64,000 bases of DNA from positions 1-64,000 of the forward strand of contig DXHL01000019.1 of the NCBI GenBank assembly GCA_019113395.1, read 5' to 3'. The translations under genes and the position numbers were made by a program. Positions 62,891 through 64,000 of this stretch are shown here, piece by piece. Each line of letters opens with the position of its first letter. The stretch's first letter is position 1. The DNA is from Candidatus Rikenella faecigallinarum (GTDB lineage: Bacteria; Bacteroidota; Bacteroidia; Bacteroidales; Rikenellaceae). The notes beneath the pieces are model-generated. The model made no database searches, was not told where the DNA came from, and saw only the letters and a list, made by a program, of their open reading frames with translations.

Positions 62891-63388
62891 ATGAACAACC
62901 AGGTCACGATATACACGGACGGCTCCTCGCTCGGCAATCCCGGCCCGGGCGGTTTCGGGGTCGTACTGTTGTGGGGTCCCCACCGACGCGAAATCGCACA
63001 GGGATACCGCCTCACCACCAACAACCGCATGGAGCTGCTGGCGGTTATCACGGCTCTGGAGGCGCTCAAGCGCGACGGGCTGGAGGTGACGCTCTTCTCC
63101 GATTCGAAATATGTGATAGATGCCGTGCAGAAAGGATGGGTCTTCGGCTGGATGCGCAAAGGGTTTGCCGGCAAAAAGAACGAAGACCTCTGGCGGCGTT
63201 TTCTGAAGGTCTACGCCCGCCATCAGGTACGCTTCGTGTGGGTCAAGGGGCACAACAACAACGTGGAGAACGAACGTTGCGACCTGCTGGCCACCACTGC
63301 GGCCCGTGGCGGGGAGTTGCTCGAAGATACGGGCTATCGGCCCGAGGTCCCGACTCCGGCAGGCCTGCCGCTCGTCGAATCCCGATAG
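62891..63388 (+). CDS. rnhA: Ribonuclease HI
   Basis: A 165-residue type 1 RNase H that cuts the RNA of RNA-DNA hybrids. The catalytic set is complete: D10 in IYTDGSSLGNPG, E48 in NNRMELLAVI, D71 in FSDSKYV and D131 in ENERCDLLA, with H121 in VKGHNNN. The basic handle region WMRKGFAGKKNEDLW is present. Length matches E. coli RnhA. The ATG lies at the predicted transcription start. Confidence 0.95.
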   Translation: MNNQVTIYTDGSSLGNPGPGGFGVVLLWGPHRREIAQGYRLTTNNRMELLAVITALEALKRDGLEVTLFSDSKYVIDAVQKGWVFGWMRKGFAGKKNEDLWRRFLKVYARHQVRFVWVKGHNNNVENERCDLLATTAARGGELLEDTGYRPEVPTPAGLPLVESR

Positions 63389-63417
63389 GCCCGTCTGCCT
63401 CAACCCCGTACAAAACA

Positions 63418-63462
63418 ATTCGGGTCGGATGAAGCGATGCTTCATCCGACCCGAATGTATTC
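63418..63462. terminator. Terminator shared by rnhA and efp
   Basis: A perfect 18-bp stem (63418-63435 with 63439-63456) with a 3-nt loop. The - strand side continues TGTTTTGT, the + side GTATTCTC, so it fits best as the efp terminator. Confidence 0.82.
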
Positions 63463-63527
63463 TCGGCAAACAGGTCCCGTAAGACCGGGGCACTCTGCCA
63501 TGCCTTCAGGCGAAAATCCCGCCCTAA

Positions 63528-64000
63528 CTATTTGATGCGTTCGTAATATTCACGCGTACGAGTATCGACACGGATGCGTTCGCCTGTATTGATAAAAAGC
63601 GGCACCTTAATCGTAGCACCTGTTTCCACGGTAGCCGGTTTCAGGGCATTCGACGAAGCAGTATCCCCCTTCAGCCCCGGTTCGGTATAGGTCACCTCCA
63701 TTTCGACCAACTGAGGCAACTCGGCCGACAACACCTGTTCGTTGTCCGTACGGAACATCACTTCGACAATCTCACCCTCTTTCATCAGGTCAGCATTGTC
63801 AATCAAGTTTTTGTCAATGACAATCTGTTCGAAGGTCTCGGTGTGCATGAAGTTGGCCCCCATGTCGTCTTCGTAGAGGAACTGGTATGGGCGGCGTTCC
63901 ACGCGAACCGGCTCAATCGGAGCACCTGCCGTAAAAGTATTGTCGATAGTGCGGCCGTTTTCGAGGTTTTTGAGTTTGGTGCGCACGAAAGCAGGACCTT
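63528..64000 (-). CDS. efp: Elongation factor P, 5' end cut by the window edge
   Basis: The visible part runs from the [16 protein letters not shown] segment to the C-terminal TREYYERIK, about 157 residues; roughly 30 N-terminal residues, including the modified loop residue, lie beyond 64000. The central OB domain ([21 protein letters not shown]) and the C-terminal OB domain ([29 protein letters not shown]) are typical. EF-P relieves ribosome stalling at polyproline stretches. No start codon is in the window. Confidence 0.95.
   Translation of the reverse strand, partial: GPAFVRTKLKNLENGRTIDNTFTAGAPIEPVRVERRPYQFLYEDDMGANFMHTETFEQIVIDKNLIDNADLMKEGEIVEVMFRTDNEQVLSAELPQLVEMEVTYTEPGLKGDTASSNALKPATVETGATIKVPLFINTGERIRVDTRTREYYERIK

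Overview
The window reads as chromosomal DNA from a GC-rich member of the Bacteroidales; an Alistipes/Rikenellaceae-like organism is the best guess. This rests on the base composition (roughly 55-58 % GC by eye), on many promoters with the Bacteroidetes -7 box TAnnTTTG (sigma-ABfr type) instead of sigma70 boxes, on Bacteroidetes-type lipoproteins and a PorT-like barrel, and on the gene order zapA - 6S RNA - rny. Genus is an inference; no rRNA operon is present. Most of the window is ordinary housekeeping and envelope DNA.

Layout. 1-660 is a patch of dispersed palindromic repeats, then an M15 peptidase (-), a Wzz-like chain-length protein, an MscS/YbdG channel, class I fumarase and rimO. 7.1-10.1 kb holds a coiled-coil protein, zapA, a 600 bp non-coding block with a 6S-like RNA plus a second paired RNA, and rny. 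A HAD phosphatase (-) and a CAU-anticodon tRNA follow.

11.26-22.28 kb is the accessory highlight. A strong promoter leads into about 380 nt of heavily paired non-coding sequence. Eight tightly packed genes follow: a membrane-anchored vWA-like protein, a three-helix membrane protein, a tubulin/FtsZ-like GTPase, a 1147-residue protein with an actin/Hsp70-fold ATPase, a transmembrane coiled-coil protein, a MotA/TolQ-like protein with a long cytoplasmic coil, a MotB/OmpA-like protein with the proton-channel Asp, and a lipoprotein trypsin-like protease. I do not recognise this set as a named system. Its motor pair resembles ZorAB, but the Zorya effectors are absent. I infer an envelope-spanning, ion-driven machine with two cytoskeletal-type NTPases.

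22.4-29.7 kb carries a stand-alone LytTR regulator with a phosphodiester-glycosidase-like membrane protein, a two-lipoprotein unit of unknown function, a repeat patch, and a large beta-helix protein. 29.8-37.3 kb is an RND multidrug efflux operon (adaptor-permease-TolC lipoprotein-TetR, -) divergent from an AraC regulator. 37.6-42.1 kb has a tiny lipoprotein and a lipid-linked sugar modification operon (GT2, LAB_N protein, GT39, nucleotide-sugar epimerase, -). 42.3-43.9 kb is an AT-rich lectin-fold gene fragment followed by repeats.

43.9-64 kb contains uvrC, a GH2 beta-galactosidase, the MlaF/MlaE lipid transporter, manC, murF, a zinc-ribbon membrane protein, tsaB, a MacA-like adaptor with TolC, an acyltransferase, an Ig-like lipoprotein, a PorT-like barrel, radC, rnhA and the start-truncated efp. 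Many units are closed by long perfect-stem terminators.
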